DNA from: Rhizobium sp. | Lineage (GTDB): Bacteria; Pseudomonadota; Alphaproteobacteria; Rhizobiales; Rhizobiaceae | Direction of reading: 5' to 3' | Assembly: GCA_019739215.1 (NCBI GenBank) | Contig: JAHHDR010000041.1 | Span: forward strand, 81,369-145,368 | Length of the DNA stretch: 64,000 bases | Shown here: positions 49,167 to 59,442 of the stretch, in pieces | Layout: each line of letters opens with the position of its first letter | Numbering within the stretch: position 1 is the stretch's first letter | Program-made: the position numbers and the translations under genes | Notes under the pieces: model-generated | Database searches by the model: none | Told to the model about the DNA's origin: nothing | The model's input: the letters and a program-made list of their open reading frames with translations, nothing else

Positions 49167-50738
49167 ATGAACTATGACGCCATTGTCATCGGTGCCGGCC
49201 ACAATGGCCTTGCGGCCGCCGTCGAACTCGCCGCTCGTGGCTGGTCGGTTGCGGTCGTCGAGGCGGCCGGCGAACCGGGCGGGGCGGTCAAGACCCGCGA
49301 GGTGACGCTGCCAGGCTTTCGCCACGACCTCTGCGCCATGAACCTCTCGATGTTCGCCGGCTCCGCCTTCTTCAACAAGAACAAGGACGCGCTCTTCGCA
49401 AACGGGCTGGGCATCGTGCCGGCGGCGGATTGCTTCGCCAGCGTGTTCCGTGACCAGACCTGGCTGGGCGTCAGCACGGATCTGGAGCAGACGTCGAGCC
49501 GCATCGCCGGTATCTCGCCGAAGGACGCGGCCGCCTGGAAGGCGATGCTGGCCGAGTTCGGTGCCGATGCGCCGCATATCTTCGGCTTGCTGGGTTCGCC
49601 CATGCCCTCCGTCGCGGCCGCCAAGGTGGTCTGGAAGGCATGGCGCGCCAGGGGAACCGGCTGGCTCTACGATACATTGAAGCTGCTCGTATCCTCTCCG
49701 CGGGATTTCCTCGATGCCCGCTTCGAGCATCCCAAGGTCAAGACCATGATGGCGGCCTGGGGCCTGCATCTCGACTTCGCTCCCGACGTCGCCGGCGGCG
49801 CCCTGTTTCCCTATCTGGAATCGATGGCCAACCAGGCCTTCGGCATGGTCATCGGCCAGGGTGGCGCCGATACGATCATCAAGGCGATGACGTCGCTGCT
49901 GGCATCGAAGGGCGGCGAACTGATCCTGGGAAGCGCCGTCGACAGGATCGAGACGTCGGGCGGCGCCGCCACCGGCGTCAGGCTTGCCGACGGCCGGGTG
50001 CTGACGGCGCGCAAGGCGGTCATCGCCAACGCCCATCCGCAGATCGTCTTCGGCAAGCTGCTGGCCGCCGAGCCGACACGCGCCGGGTTCGATGCCAAGA
50101 TTGCGAAGTTCAGGGCCGGTCCCGGAACGATGATGATCCATCTCGCGCTCGATGGGCTGCCGGACTGGGCAGCAGGCGAGGCGTTGAAGAAATTTGCCTA
50201 TGTCCATGTCGCGCCCGACCTCGAAATGATGAGCCGGGTCTATGCCGAGGCGGTGGACGGACTGCTGCCCGGAGAGCCGGCGCTCGTCGTCGGCCAGCCC
50301 ACTGCCGTCGACCCCAGCCGCGCCCCGGACGGCAGGCATGTGCTGTGGGTGCAGGTGCGGGTGCTGCCGGCGACCATCCGTGGCGATGCCCTCGGTGCCA
50401 TTGAGGGCCGCGACTGGGACACCGTTAAGGATGCCTATGCGGATCGCGTGCTCGATATCCTGGAGCACTACGCGCCGGGGCTCCGCGCCCGGATCCTGGG
50501 CCGCTCGGTTTTCTCACCCCTCGATCTCGAACGGGAAAACCCCAACCTGATCGGCGGCGACAACCTGTCGGGCTCGCACCATCTCGACCAGAATTTCCTG
50601 TTCCGCCCCGTCCCCGGCTATTCGCGCTACAGGACGCCGGTCAAGTCGCTCTACCTGTGTGGCGCCTCGACCTGGCCCGGCGCCGGCACCGGCTCCGGCT
50701 CCGGTTTCATGCTGGCCGGCATGCTGGCCGGGAAATGA
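49167..50738 (+). CDS. Mirror copy: phytoene-desaturase-type FAD oxidoreductase 1
   Basis: Identical to 30542-32113, 523 residues; ATG 49167 after GGGGAACAGGCG is easy to see in this direction. Confidence 0.85.
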   Translation: MNYDAIVIGAGHNGLAAAVELAARGWSVAVVEAAGEPGGAVKTREVTLPGFRHDLCAMNLSMFAGSAFFNKNKDALFANGLGIVPAADCFASVFRDQTWLGVSTDLEQTSSRIAGISPKDAAAWKAMLAEFGADAPHIFGLLGSPMPSVAAAKVVWKAWRARGTGWLYDTLKLLVSSPRDFLDARFEHPKVKTMMAAWGLHLDFAPDVAGGALFPYLESMANQAFGMVIGQGGADTIIKAMTSLLASKGGELILGSAVDRIETSGGAATGVRLADGRVLTARKAVIANAHPQIVFGKLLAAEPTRAGFDAKIAKFRAGPGTMMIHLALDGLPDWAAGEALKKFAYVHVAPDLEMMSRVYAEAVDGLLPGEPALVVGQPTAVDPSRAPDGRHVLWVQVRVLPATIRGDALGAIEGRDWDTVKDAYADRVLDILEHYAPGLRARILGRSVFSPLDLERENPNLIGGDNLSGSHHLDQNFLFRPVPGYSRYRTPVKSLYLCGASTWPGAGTGSGSGFMLAGMLAGK

Positions 50739-50768
50739 ATTGAAACCCGGCTCGTTTCGCGGCATTAG

Positions 50769-50780
50769 TTTAAGCTCAAA
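50769..50780. promoter_or_regulatory. Mirror MarR operator candidate
   Basis: Copy of 30500-30511; reads TTTAAGCTCAAA on the plus strand. Confidence 0.45.
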
Positions 50781-50810
50781 GCAAACAGGCAGGGACAGGG
50801 TCGGGGTAGC

Positions 50811-51305
50811 GTGGGCGTGGCAGAAGGGGAACCCGCGGGTCGGGATCAGGCGGATGGCAGGAAGCTGGAACTCAGGGTCTGGCTCCGGATGCTGGCGACG
50901 ACCAAGCTGATCTCGCAGGAGATCCGCCGTCGTCTTCGTACGGAATTCGGCGCCACGCTGCCGCAGTTCGACCTGCTGGCGCAACTCGACCGGGAACCGG
51001 ACGGATTGCGCCTGGGCGAAATTTCCAAGCGGACGATGGTGACCAACGGCAATATCACGGGCCTCGTCGGTCGTCTGGAGGCCGACGGCCTGATCAGCAC
51101 CGAAACCCCCGGCGACGACCGGCGCGTCACCGTGGCGCGCCTGACAGAGGCGGGCCGGACAGCCTTTGCCGAGATGGCGCGGGTGCATGAGTCCTGGCTC
51201 CGTGAACTGATGGCGGATGTCGACCCGAAGACCTGCGCCACGCTCGTTGGCAGCATCGACCAGTTGCAGCGCTCGGCCCGCAATCATCTCTCCGAAGAGG
51301 AGTGA
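50811..51305 (+). CDS. Mirror copy: MarR-family regulator of the FAH operon
   Basis: Identical to 29975-30469, GTG start at 50811. Confidence 0.84.
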   Translation: MGVAEGEPAGRDQADGRKLELRVWLRMLATTKLISQEIRRRLRTEFGATLPQFDLLAQLDREPDGLRLGEISKRTMVTNGNITGLVGRLEADGLISTETPGDDRRVTVARLTEAGRTAFAEMARVHESWLRELMADVDPKTCATLVGSIDQLQRSARNHLSEEE

Positions 51306-51323
51306 ACGCCCCTGCCGCAGGAC

Positions 51324-52025
51324 ATGTCCAGCCCTGATGCCGCCTACGTCTTCGAGCCGGCACCTGTTCCCACCCTGCCGGTTTCAGGCAGCCAGGCGCT
51401 GTTCCCGGTGCATCGCATCTATTGCGTCGGCCGGAATTTTGCCGAGCATGCGATCGAGATGGGCCACGACCCCGGCAGGGAGCCACCCTTCTTCTTCCAG
51501 AAGAACCCCGACACGCTGGTTCCTGCCGGCGCCGATTTCCCCTATCCGCCCGAAACCAGCGACGTTCATCACGAGATCGAGATGGTGGTGGCGCTGGGGA
51601 GCGGCGGCGACAACATTGCGCTGGACAAGGCGCTGGATTGCGTCTTCGGCTATGCCGTCGGCCTCGACATGACCCGCCGCGACCTTCAGGCCGAAGCCAA
51701 GAAGCTCGGCCGCCCCTGGGAAGTCGGCAAGGCCTTCGAGAACTCGGCTCCCTGCGGCCCGATCCATCCTGTCGCGAACGTCGGCCACCCCGCCTACGGC
51801 GCGATCTGGCTCACGGTCAATGGCGAGCTCCGCCAGAACGGCGACCTCGACCAGATGATCTGGAAAGTGCCGGAAATGATTGCCTACCTGTCGCGGCTGT
51901 TTACGCTGAAGCCCGGCGACCTGATCTTTTCGGGCACGCCGGCCGGCGTCGGCGCGATCGTTAGGGGCGACGTCATGGTGGCCCATGTCGACGGCGTGGA
52001 CGAAGTGACGTTCAAGGTGAGTTGA
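51324..52025 (+). CDS. Mirror copy: FAH-family fumarylpyruvate-hydrolase type protein
   Basis: Identical to 29255-29956, 233 residues. Confidence 0.84.
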   Translation: MSSPDAAYVFEPAPVPTLPVSGSQALFPVHRIYCVGRNFAEHAIEMGHDPGREPPFFFQKNPDTLVPAGADFPYPPETSDVHHEIEMVVALGSGGDNIALDKALDCVFGYAVGLDMTRRDLQAEAKKLGRPWEVGKAFENSAPCGPIHPVANVGHPAYGAIWLTVNGELRQNGDLDQMIWKVPEMIAYLSRLFTLKPGDLIFSGTPAGVGAIVRGDVMVAHVDGVDEVTFKVS

Positions 52026-52219
52026 GCGATACGGGACAGCGTGGAGCCCGTGCGACATTCTGCGGCTGCTGCCTTCCGCGTCGCCATTCATACGCCCTGC
52101 CGAAAATGCTCCAGCCCTTTCAGGCGAGTTGACCGTCTTCCGCAAATTTCGTGCCGCATGGCACTTGATCGTCCACCTCGCGGGCCTCAATGTTGTCATC
52201 GGTACGGGAGGAGCCATGG

Positions 52220-52516
52220 ATGACCGAGAAGAACGACAAAATCACCATCGAGACCGTCACCACGCCCGGTCATACCTATCGCGTCGACCGCGCAAAATAC
52301 GAAGCGATGCGGGAGGCGTTGACGGCGATCCTGCCCGCAGAGCCGCCCGGCGTGACGGTGGCGGCGGCGAAGGAAGCGCTGCTGCCGCATCTCTCGCAAG
52401 CGCTTTTCCCTGGTGGCGACAAGGCGGGCTGGTGGCTCAAGGCCGTGCATCTCGACCTTGAGGCCAAAGGCGTCCTTGCCCGGACGCCGAAGCCGGTGCG
52501 GCTCTACCGGGTCTGA
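52220..52516 (+). CDS. Mirror copy: DUF6958-like small protein
   Basis: Identical to 28764-29060; GGAG is 6 bases before ATG 52220. Confidence 0.74.
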   Translation: MTEKNDKITIETVTTPGHTYRVDRAKYEAMREALTAILPAEPPGVTVAAAKEALLPHLSQALFPGGDKAGWWLKAVHLDLEAKGVLARTPKPVRLYRV

Positions 52517-52543
52517 CCAGCGGTGCGTATCCCGATCGGCGTT

Positions 52544-53275
52544 CTACCAGGGCGTTTCGCCGCCGGGTTCCACGAACCGGCCGGAACTCGCGTCATCCCC
52601 TAGCAGCGCGTACTGAACCGGCAGCCGGGCACCTTCCGCCGGGGTCATGAAGCCGTTGCCGCCGGTCAGGTCGGTCTTCACATAGCCGGGGCTTACCGAG
52701 TTGACGACGGTTCCGCTGTCTCGCAACTCCGCGCTCAGTTGGACCGTCAGCATATTGAGCGCGGCCTTCGAAGCGTTGTAGCCGATCAGTCGCGCCGCAT
52801 AGTAGGGCGACGAAGGATCGCCATTGACCGTCAGCGAGCCGAGCGAACTGGAGAGATTGACGATCCGGCCGGCGGAAGACCTGCGCAGCAAGGGCAGCAT
52901 CGCCTGCGTGACGGCGAGCGTGCCGACGAAATTCACGTCGAAGATCCGCCGCACCGCCTCCGGCAAGGCCGCGCTGGGAGGGCCGTCAAGCGCATCCACG
53001 ATGCCGGCATTGTTGACGAGGATATCCAGCCGCCCGCAATCGGCTTCGATCCTCCGGGCCGCCTCAGTGATGCTCGCGGCGTCATTGAGGTCGACCCTGA
53101 CAAACAATGCCCGAAGCCCCTGGGACGACAGGTCCCTGACGGCATCACTTCCCCTGATGGCATCGCGCGCGGCAATAAAGACTGTGACCCCGGCTTCACC
53201 CAACTGACGGGCGATCTCAAGCCCGATGCCCTTGTTGGCACCGGTGACGAGGGCGATCTTGGTCGTGTCGTTCAT
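52544..53275 (-). CDS. Mirror copy: SDR carbonyl-reductase type
   Basis: Identical to 28005-28736, with Tyr166 and Lys170 conserved. Confidence 0.89.
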   Translation of the reverse strand: MNDTTKIALVTGANKGIGLEIARQLGEAGVTVFIAARDAIRGSDAVRDLSSQGLRALFVRVDLNDAASITEAARRIEADCGRLDILVNNAGIVDALDGPPSAALPEAVRRIFDVNFVGTLAVTQAMLPLLRRSSAGRIVNLSSSLGSLTVNGDPSSPYYAARLIGYNASKAALNMLTVQLSAELRDSGTVVNSVSPGYVKTDLTGGNGFMTPAEGARLPVQYALLGDDASSGRFVEPGGETPW

Positions 53276-53311
53276 GGCAGGATCCTTCTGGCTTGGCGGC
53301 GTTGAAGGCCC

Positions 53312-53331
53312 ATTATATGAAGGATCATTCA
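53312..53331 (-). promoter_or_regulatory. Mirror TetR operator and -10 box
   Basis: Copy of 27949-27968; the TATAAT reads on the minus strand toward the SDR copy. Confidence 0.62.
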
Positions 53332-53348
53332 GCTTCGGGAATTCGCAT

Positions 53349-53999
53349 ATGGATTTGGATCATCCCACGCACCTCGCCCCGCGGAAACAGCCGCGTCAGG
53401 CCCGTGCAACGACGACCGTCGACATCATTTTCGAGGCGACCCTTCAGGTTTTGATGGCGGAGGGATTGCAGCGGCTGACCACGACCCGGGTGGCGCAGCG
53501 GGCCGGCGTTTCGGTCGGCACGCTCTACCAGTATTTTCCGCACAAGCAGGCGCTTCTCTATGCGCTGAACGCGCGCTATCTGGATATCGTGGCAGAAAGG
53601 GTGGAGACAGTCTGCGAATCGCACCACGGCGCGCCGCTCGCCCGCATGGTCGAAGCCCTCGTGACCGCCTATTGGACTGCGAAGACTGAACGGAGCGATG
53701 TCACGCGCGCGCTCTACAGGGCCTCGGTCGAACTCGACAACGAATCCCTGATCGAGGCTTTCGGCAGACGTGTCGATGCGGCAAGTGCCGCCATGCTGGC
53801 GACGACGCCCGACGCCGACTTTGCGGACCTGCGCGTTGTCAACGCCATGTTCCTGACAGCCATCTTCGGAACGGTCCGCACGGTTTTCGAGCGCAACATG
53901 CCGACATCGGTCGGCTCCGATTTGCACAGGGAACTCATCGCGATGTGCCTGTCCTACCTTGACGCAGCCAGAGCACGCGCCAACCCGTCGGACGCATAG
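53349..53999 (+). CDS. Mirror copy: TetR/AcrR-family repressor
   Basis: Identical to 27281-27931, 216 residues, ATG 53349. Confidence 0.87.
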   Translation: MDLDHPTHLAPRKQPRQARATTTVDIIFEATLQVLMAEGLQRLTTTRVAQRAGVSVGTLYQYFPHKQALLYALNARYLDIVAERVETVCESHHGAPLARMVEALVTAYWTAKTERSDVTRALYRASVELDNESLIEAFGRRVDAASAAMLATTPDADFADLRVVNAMFLTAIFGTVRTVFERNMPTSVGSDLHRELIAMCLSYLDAARARANPSDA

Positions 54000-54010
54000 G
54001 AGGAGATCTC

Positions 54011-54826
54011 TCAGTTCGTGTTGCCATCATCCTTGGCGGCTAACTTCTGCCAGTTGCTGTCCTGAGCCAGCATTACCTTGAGATAGGCCATGTTCGCCTC
54101 GGCCTGTTCCGATGTCAGCTCCTGGCGCGCGATGTTCTCAGCCTCCTGGAAGCGGCCCTGCAGGCCGACCACCAAGGCCAGGTTCTGGCGCACGCGGCTG
54201 TCGGCGCCGGGCTGGGCGATGGCTGAGCGAAGATAGGTCTCGGATGTTTTGAGGTCGCGGGTCAGCAGATACGACATGCCGAGATTGGAGAGCACCGACG
54301 GTTCGTTCGGCTTGATGTCGAGCGCGTCGCGATAGGCGGCGCGGGCCTGTTCGGCGCGGCCGAGCTGGTCGAGGATCGCGCCCTCCGCCGATTTCAGTTT
54401 CCAGTCCGGGCGGTCCGGCGTTTGGGCGCGGGAGATCGTGCCGAGAGCCTGCTCGAGTTCGCCGGCACTGGCCTGCGCCTTGCCATAGGCCGCGAGCACT
54501 TCGCGATCGGAAGGATTGAGAATGGCGATCTGGCGCATGACGGCGAGCGCCTGGCCGTTCTTGCCGGTCATCCGCAGGAGGGTCGCATATTGCAGGCCGG
54601 CGTTGCGGTCTTTCGGGTTCTTGGCATAGCGGTCGCCGACGCTGCGGGACACAGCAGCGAGCTCGGTTTGCGTCATCTGCTCGAGCGGTCGGTTGGTGTC
54701 CGGGATCGAGCCGGTGACATCGCCGCGCTTGTTCGACGAGCAGGCGGCAAGAAGCGCGATGCCGACGATCGCGACCGTCGTGACAAACGGCCTGGAAACG
54801 CTTTCTCGCCTCATCGCACCGATCAT
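54011..54826 (-). CDS. Mirror copy: TadD-like TPR lipoprotein
   Basis: Identical to 26454-27269, with lipobox Cys29. Confidence 0.79.
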   Translation of the reverse strand: MIGAMRRESVSRPFVTTVAIVGIALLAACSSNKRGDVTGSIPDTNRPLEQMTQTELAAVSRSVGDRYAKNPKDRNAGLQYATLLRMTGKNGQALAVMRQIAILNPSDREVLAAYGKAQASAGELEQALGTISRAQTPDRPDWKLKSAEGAILDQLGRAEQARAAYRDALDIKPNEPSVLSNLGMSYLLTRDLKTSETYLRSAIAQPGADSRVRQNLALVVGLQGRFQEAENIARQELTSEQAEANMAYLKVMLAQDSNWQKLAAKDDGNTN

Positions 54827-54893
54827 TGCCGAACCCCCGGAAAAGCCTTGCGCAGCAGGAAGAGTCCGCCGCAATCCTCGCTCAAGCAATAAT

Positions 54894-54909
54894 CTGTTAA
54901 CCCTAACAG
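54894..54909. promoter_or_regulatory. Mirror palindrome of the aminopeptidase/TPR region
   Basis: Copy of 26371-26386. Confidence 0.35.
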
Positions 54910-54958
54910 AGCGTTAACGCGCGCTATTTGCGGCCCTCCGCCTACAGCAAGGACGACC

Positions 54959-56356
54959 ATGGCTCCCTACCAGTTTATCGAACGCGCCACCCCCTTCAAC
55001 ACCAAGGGCGGCAAGACCCTGCCTGTCTTTGCGGTGACGCCGGCGCATCTGGAAACAGGCATGGTCGACCCCGTGGCGCTGGAATGGTCGAAGAAAGCCG
55101 GATGGAAGGCCGAAAGCGGTTCGCTGCTGCTGGTGCCGTCTGAAACCGGCCACCTTGGCGGCGCCCTGTTCGGCCTCGGCCGCACGCCGTCCGACCAACC
55201 CTACCTGTCCGGCAAGCTGGCGCGGCTGCTTCCCGCGGGCGACTGGCACATCGAAACCGCGCCGCTGACCGCCAACCGCCTGCTGCTCGGCTACGGCCTG
55301 GGAAGCTACCGCTTCGAGAAATACAAGTCCGGCACAACAGATCGTCCGACTCTGATGATGCCGGCGGATGCCGATGCGGCCCGCATCAAGCGGCTGCTAT
55401 CAGGCGTCTTCCTCGCCCGCGACCTGATCAATACGCCGGCCAACGACATGGGTCCGGATGCACTGGAGGCCGTCTTTCGCGACCTCGCCTCCCATTACAA
55501 GGCTGAGGTCTCCGTGGTGCGCGGCGACGACCTGCTGCAGCAGAACTTCCCGCTGATCCACGCGGTTGGTCGCGCCGCCGAACAAGCGCCACGGCTTCTC
55601 AAGCTGCGCTGGGGCAAGAAGGGCCACCGCAAGATCACGCTGGTCGGCAAAGGCGTGACCTTCGACACCGGCGGGCTCGACATCAAGCCGTCGTCCTCGA
55701 TGCTGTTGATGAAGAAGGACATGGGCGGCGGCGCCAACGTCATGGGTCTCGCGCTGATGATCATGGATGCCAAGCTGAAAGTCGACCTCACAGTGCTGGT
55801 GCCGGTGGTCGAGAATTCGATCTCCGGCAACGCCTTCCGGCCGGGCGACATCTACAGGAGCCGCGCCGGCCTGACCGTGCAAATCGACAATACCGATGCC
55901 GAGGGCCGGCTGATCCTGGCCGATGCGCTGGCGCTGGCAGACGAGGACGAGCCCGACCTGCTGGTCGACATGGCGACGCTGACGGGTGCCGCCCGTGTTG
56001 CGCTCGGGCCCGACCTGCCGCCCTTCTTCACCGACGACGAGGACCTCGCCGCCAACCTCACCGATGCCAGCCTTGAGGTCGACGATCCGCTCTGGCGCCT
56101 GCCGCTCTACAAGGGCTACGAGAAAGACATCAATTCCAAGATCGCCGATCTCACCAACGCCCCCTCCGGCGGCATGGCCGGCGCCATCACCGCAGCACTG
56201 TTTCTCAAGCGCTTCGTGAAGAAGACCGAGAGCTGGGCGCATTTCGACATCTACGGCTGGACCCCTTCCGAACGCCCGCACGCACCCGCCGGCGGCGAGG
56301 CCCAGGGCATAAGGGCGATCTTCCAGATGCTGGAGGCAAAGAGCGTGCGGGGGTGA
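54959..56356 (+). CDS. Mirror copy: M17 leucyl aminopeptidase family protein
   Basis: Identical to 24924-26321, NTDAEGRL at 311-318. Confidence 0.91.
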   Translation: MAPYQFIERATPFNTKGGKTLPVFAVTPAHLETGMVDPVALEWSKKAGWKAESGSLLLVPSETGHLGGALFGLGRTPSDQPYLSGKLARLLPAGDWHIETAPLTANRLLLGYGLGSYRFEKYKSGTTDRPTLMMPADADAARIKRLLSGVFLARDLINTPANDMGPDALEAVFRDLASHYKAEVSVVRGDDLLQQNFPLIHAVGRAAEQAPRLLKLRWGKKGHRKITLVGKGVTFDTGGLDIKPSSSMLLMKKDMGGGANVMGLALMIMDAKLKVDLTVLVPVVENSISGNAFRPGDIYRSRAGLTVQIDNTDAEGRLILADALALADEDEPDLLVDMATLTGAARVALGPDLPPFFTDDEDLAANLTDASLEVDDPLWRLPLYKGYEKDINSKIADLTNAPSGGMAGAITAALFLKRFVKKTESWAHFDIYGWTPSERPHAPAGGEAQGIRAIFQMLEAKSVRG

Positions 56357-56479
56357 AGCGGGGAGGGCGGGCCTCGACCGCAGCCTTCATGATTAACCAC
56401 ACCCCTCATCTCCGTTTGCACTCCCTGCCGCGCTGCCTGAAAATGGAACGGTCTCGAAACGATCGCGCCGGAGCCAGCC

Positions 56480-56827
56480 TTGTCAGTCGAACTTTCTGCC
56501 TCGCAGGCGCTGGGCCTCTGGCACCAGGTGACGCTCAACCAGGTCAAGTCGGGCGCAATCGACCTCACGATGCGCCAGATGGCGATCCTGTTGCAGATCT
56601 ACCTCGTGCCGCCGCCGCATACCGTGCGGGGATTGGCGGCCACGCTGGGCGTGACCAAGCCCGTCATCACGCGGGCGCTGGACACGATGGGCGAGATGGG
56701 CATCGTCGACCGGGTTCGGGATGAACTTGACCGCCGCAACGTCATCATAAAAAGGACCGTCGCCGGCGCGCTCTATCTCGAAAAATTCGGGGATCAGGTT
56801 ATAGTCGCGGCAAGACGCCTGCCCTGA
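56480..56827 (+). CDS. Mirror copy: short MarR-type regulator
   Basis: Identical to 24453-24800; TTG start at 56480 with GGAG upstream. Confidence 0.77.
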   Translation: MSVELSASQALGLWHQVTLNQVKSGAIDLTMRQMAILLQIYLVPPPHTVRGLAATLGVTKPVITRALDTMGEMGIVDRVRDELDRRNVIIKRTVAGALYLEKFGDQVIVAARRLP

Positions 56828-56834
56828 GGATTGC

Positions 56835-57680
56835 ATGATGGACCGCCGCCTCTACGCCTTCCGCCCGGATCTCGCTGAGGCATCGCTCAAAGGCAAGGTC
56901 GAGGCCGCACGGTTCGTCGAGGGTGTGCCGGGCCGCATCGGCAAGGCGACGACGGCCATGCGGCCAAGGCCCGACTGCATGTCCGGCATCGACACCGAAC
57001 TTCTTCTCGGCGAGCCGGTCACCGAATTCGACCGCCGAGAAGGCTGGGCCTGGGTTAGGTCAGGAATCGATGGCTATGTCGGCTATGTCGAGGAGGCAGC
57101 ATTGGCCCTGCCGCGATCTGCGCCCAGCCATTGGGTCACCGCGCCGCGCACCTTTCTCTATCCCGAGCCCGACATGAAGGTGCCCGCGCTGGCCGCACTG
57201 TCGATGGGCAGCCGGCTGGCAGTGACGGGCGAGGCCGAGACCCGTGGCACGCCCTACCTGCTGGTCGAAGGCGGCGCGGTCATCGCCCGGCATGTCGCGC
57301 CGGTTGACAAGCCGTTCACCGACGACTTCGTGGCGGTAGCCACCCGCTTTCTCGGCACCCCCTATCTCTGGGGCGGACGTAGCGGCTTCGGTCTCGATTG
57401 CTCGGGGCTGGTACAGCTCTCGATGATGATGACGGGCCGCCGGGTGCTGCGCGACACCGACATGCAGCGGACCTCGATCGGCAAGGAGATCATGCGCGAA
57501 GAACTCGGCCGTGGGGATCTCGTGTTCTGGAAGGGACATGTGGCGATCATGGCCGATGGCGCCACGATGATCCATGCCAGCGGTTTCACCATGGATGTAT
57601 CGCATGAGGGCGTCGACGCTGCCATTCGACGTATCGAGCCGATGTATGGGCTGCCCATGATCTTCCGGCGGCCTTCGTAA
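56835..57680 (+). CDS. Mirror copy: NlpC/P60 peptidase
   Basis: Identical to 23600-24445; the tandem ATGATG start (56835 or 56838) is read directly here after GAGGATTGC. Confidence 0.87.
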   Translation: MMDRRLYAFRPDLAEASLKGKVEAARFVEGVPGRIGKATTAMRPRPDCMSGIDTELLLGEPVTEFDRREGWAWVRSGIDGYVGYVEEAALALPRSAPSHWVTAPRTFLYPEPDMKVPALAALSMGSRLAVTGEAETRGTPYLLVEGGAVIARHVAPVDKPFTDDFVAVATRFLGTPYLWGGRSGFGLDCSGLVQLSMMMTGRRVLRDTDMQRTSIGKEIMREELGRGDLVFWKGHVAIMADGATMIHASGFTMDVSHEGVDAAIRRIEPMYGLPMIFRRPS

Positions 57681-57822
57681 ACAGATTTTCACACCAGGGA
57701 GTTCTGTCGTTCAATAATCATAGACAATCCGTGCTCGCTGGCGGGGATGGAAGGCAGCGTGGGGAACGCGCATATAGGCCTCATCCAATCGAAACCCGGC
57801 CCGGCCGGAGAAAGAGACCACC

Positions 57823-58755
57823 ATGTTGAACCAGATCAAGGGACTGCACCACGTCACCTCGATGGCTGCGGATGCACGGCAGAACAACACGTTCTTCACC
57901 GACACGCTCGGCCTTCGCCGCGTCAAGAAAACCGTGAATTTCGATTCGCCCGATGTCTACCACCTCTATTACGGCGACGAGACCGGCACGCCCGGCACTG
58001 TCATGACCTATTTTCCCTTCCCCGATATCGGCCGCGGCCGCCCGGGTACTGGTGAGGTCGGCACCACCGTGCTATCGGTTCCCGTAGGTTCGCTTGGCTT
58101 CTGGCAGGAGCGCCTGACAAAAAAGGGTGTTACCGGCCTGAAGGCTGACGAGACCTTCGGCGAGAAGCGCCTGGAATTCGCCGGCCCCGATGGCGACGGT
58201 TTTGCGCTGGTCGAGGTCAGGGACGATTCCCGCGCGCCCTGGACCGGCAATGGTGTCGGCGCCGATCAGGCGATCCGCGGTTTCCATTCGGTCGCTATGC
58301 GGCTGAGGGACGAGGGCGCGACGGTGGAACTAATGAAGTTCATGGGCTACCAGGAGCTCGACAGGAAGGACGGCGTTACGAGGCTGATCATGCCCGACGG
58401 CAACGATGCCAAGTTCATCGACCTCGAGACCATGCCGAACACCAACCGCGGCCTGCAGGGCGCGGGCTCGGTTCACCATGTCGCCTTCGCGGTCGACAAC
58501 CGCGCCACCCAGCTCGAAGTGCGCAAGGCGCTGATGGATACCGGCTATCAGGTAACGCCCGTCATCGACCGTGACTATTTCTGGGCGATCTACTTCCGGA
58601 CGCCGGGCGGCGTACTGTTCGAGGTCGCCACCAACGAGCCTGGCTTCGACCGCGACGAGGACACGGCCCATCTCGGCGAGGGCCTGATGCTGCCGCAGCA
58701 GCACAAGCACCTGCGGCCGATCCTGGCCCAGACATTGCAGAAGCTGGAGGGCTGA
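57823..58755 (+). CDS. mhqO: Mirror copy: MhqO-type ring-cleaving dioxygenase
   Basis: Identical to 22525-23457, 310 residues. Confidence 0.87.
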   Translation: MLNQIKGLHHVTSMAADARQNNTFFTDTLGLRRVKKTVNFDSPDVYHLYYGDETGTPGTVMTYFPFPDIGRGRPGTGEVGTTVLSVPVGSLGFWQERLTKKGVTGLKADETFGEKRLEFAGPDGDGFALVEVRDDSRAPWTGNGVGADQAIRGFHSVAMRLRDEGATVELMKFMGYQELDRKDGVTRLIMPDGNDAKFIDLETMPNTNRGLQGAGSVHHVAFAVDNRATQLEVRKALMDTGYQVTPVIDRDYFWAIYFRTPGGVLFEVATNEPGFDRDEDTAHLGEGLMLPQQHKHLRPILAQTLQKLEG

Positions 58756-58757
58756 TC

Positions 58758-59378
58758 ATGGCCGCAATCGAACTCTCGCGTGAGCATGGCTACCTGCACC
58801 GGGTGAAGCCCGGTGCGGAGGGCAAGCCGATCTTCTTCGTCTTCCATGGCACGGGCGGCGACGAAAACCAGTTCTTCGAGTTCGCCGCCGACTTGAAGCC
58901 GGACGCGACGATCGTCTCGCCGCGCGGCGATGTCGCCGAATATGGCGCGGCGCGCTTCTTCAAGCGCACCGCCGAGGGCGTCTACGACATGGCCGACCTC
59001 GCCCGCGCCACGGACAAGATGGCCGACTTCGTCATGGCGTTGAAGCAGGAGCACAAGGCGGGCGCGGTGGTCGGTCTCGGCTTCTCCAACGGCGCAAACA
59101 TTCTCGCCAACTTGCTGATCGAGAAGGGCCGGCTGTTTGATCGGGCGGTGCTGATGCATCCGCTGATCCCGTTCGCGCCCAAGGACAACACGGCGCTCGA
59201 CGCAACGCAGGTCCTGATCACGGCCGGCCGGACCGATCCGATCTGCCCGACGCCCCTGACCCAGGCGCTTGCCGACTATCTCGGCCGGCAGGGCGCGGCG
59301 GTGACGATCGACTGGCACGACGGCGGGCATGAGATCCGCAAAGAGGAAGTCGCGGCGGTGCAGCGGTTTCTGAAATGA
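58758..59378 (+). CDS. Mirror copy: alpha/beta hydrolase, MhqD type
   Basis: Identical to 21902-22522; its ATG follows the mirror mhqO TGA by 2 bases. Confidence 0.84.
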   Translation: MAAIELSREHGYLHRVKPGAEGKPIFFVFHGTGGDENQFFEFAADLKPDATIVSPRGDVAEYGAARFFKRTAEGVYDMADLARATDKMADFVMALKQEHKAGAVVGLGFSNGANILANLLIEKGRLFDRAVLMHPLIPFAPKDNTALDATQVLITAGRTDPICPTPLTQALADYLGRQGAAVTIDWHDGGHEIRKEEVAAVQRFLK

Positions 59379-59392
59379 ATGGCGCAGGCTGC

Positions 59393-59422
59393 AAAAACGC
59401 CGGACCCGAGGGCCCGGCGTTT
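59393..59422. terminator. Mirror terminator of the FAD dehydrogenase gene
   Basis: Copy of 21858-21887; its A run reads as the T run of the minus strand. Confidence 0.82.
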
Positions 59423-59442
59423 CGCATTTCAGCCATCCGCGC